A stretch of 7,296 bases of DNA from UBA7960 sp964348755 (lineage in GTDB: Bacteria > Bacteroidota > Bacteroidia > Bacteroidales > UBA7960), in the NCBI GenBank assembly GCA_964348755.1, contig CAYGDW010000089.1, forward strand, positions 1-7,296, read 5' to 3'. Positions 7,196 to 7,296 of this stretch are shown one piece after another. The notes beneath the pieces are model-generated. The model did not search any database, was not told the DNA's origin, and saw only the letters and a program-made list of their open reading frames with translations. The stretch's first letter is position 1, and every line of letters begins with the position of its first letter. Made by a program: the position numbers and the translations under genes.

Positions 7196-7263
7196 TATTA
7201 TTAATTATCACCATTGTCCGATGAAAATTACGTGATTTCTTGCTCCGCCCGAAATGACAGGGT
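7196..7263 (-). repeat. Right arm of the window-spanning inverted repeat
   Basis: Read on the minus strand, this begins ACCCTGTCATTT at 7263 and matches bases 1-68 in the same order (41 of 46 in the outer part, 56 of 68 overall). Both copies point inward, so each has the same orientation relative to the first gene of the transcription unit inside it: NagB/PIG-L on the left, chaperone on the right. The boundary toward 7196 is gradual, so the true end may differ by some bases. No transposase or target-site duplication is visible beside it. Confidence 0.8.
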
Positions 7264-7296
7264 TTTCAATGATTTTGGCAATTTGGGGGGTAGGTG

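Noticed and set aside
1..7263. Composite transposon bounded by the inverted repeats
   Set aside because: No transposase, integrase or target duplication is visible, the arms have diverged, and the core resembles dispersed intergenic repeats instead.

Overview
The window looks like ordinary-density chromosome from a member of the Bacteroidota. The pointers are a NagB-like deaminase fused to a PIG-L deacetylase, a fusion known from this phylum; C-terminal SPOR-type repeats of the 'YRVQI...YTIG.F...DAFIVAF.NG.RI' style common in Bacteroidetes proteins; AT-rich leaders without a Shine-Dalgarno; and moderate GC. There are three intact protein genes, no RNA genes, no CRISPR array and no transposase.

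Layout: 1-68 is one arm of a diverged inverted repeat. 162-2525 (+) encodes a 787-residue protein with an N-terminal glucosamine-6-phosphate deaminase/isomerase (NagB) domain and a C-terminal PIG-L/LmbE-type deacetylase domain. A strong, probably bidirectional hairpin terminator follows at 2542-2589. 2735-5998 (-) encodes a 1087-residue outer-membrane usher-like protein carrying two SPOR-like domains at its C-terminus. Upstream of it on the same strand, 6104-6937 (-) encodes a PapD-like periplasmic chaperone. The remaining 359 bases hold two adjacent palindromes, an eight-cytosine run and the other arm of the inverted repeat (7196-7263).

The two minus-strand genes form a chaperone-usher pair, read chaperone then usher with a 105-bp gap and no terminator between them. 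They should export and assemble a surface fibre, but no pilin-like subunit gene lies in the window. The plus-strand gene converges on this pair, shares only the terminator region with it, and belongs to amino-sugar metabolism; nothing in the sequence ties it functionally to the fimbrial pair.

The most interesting items are the usher carrying putative tandem peptidoglycan-binding domains, the approximately 68-bp inverted repeats that bracket the whole 7.2-kb segment, and altered catalytic motifs in the NagB/PIG-L fusion. I do not see a clearly new defence or mobile system.
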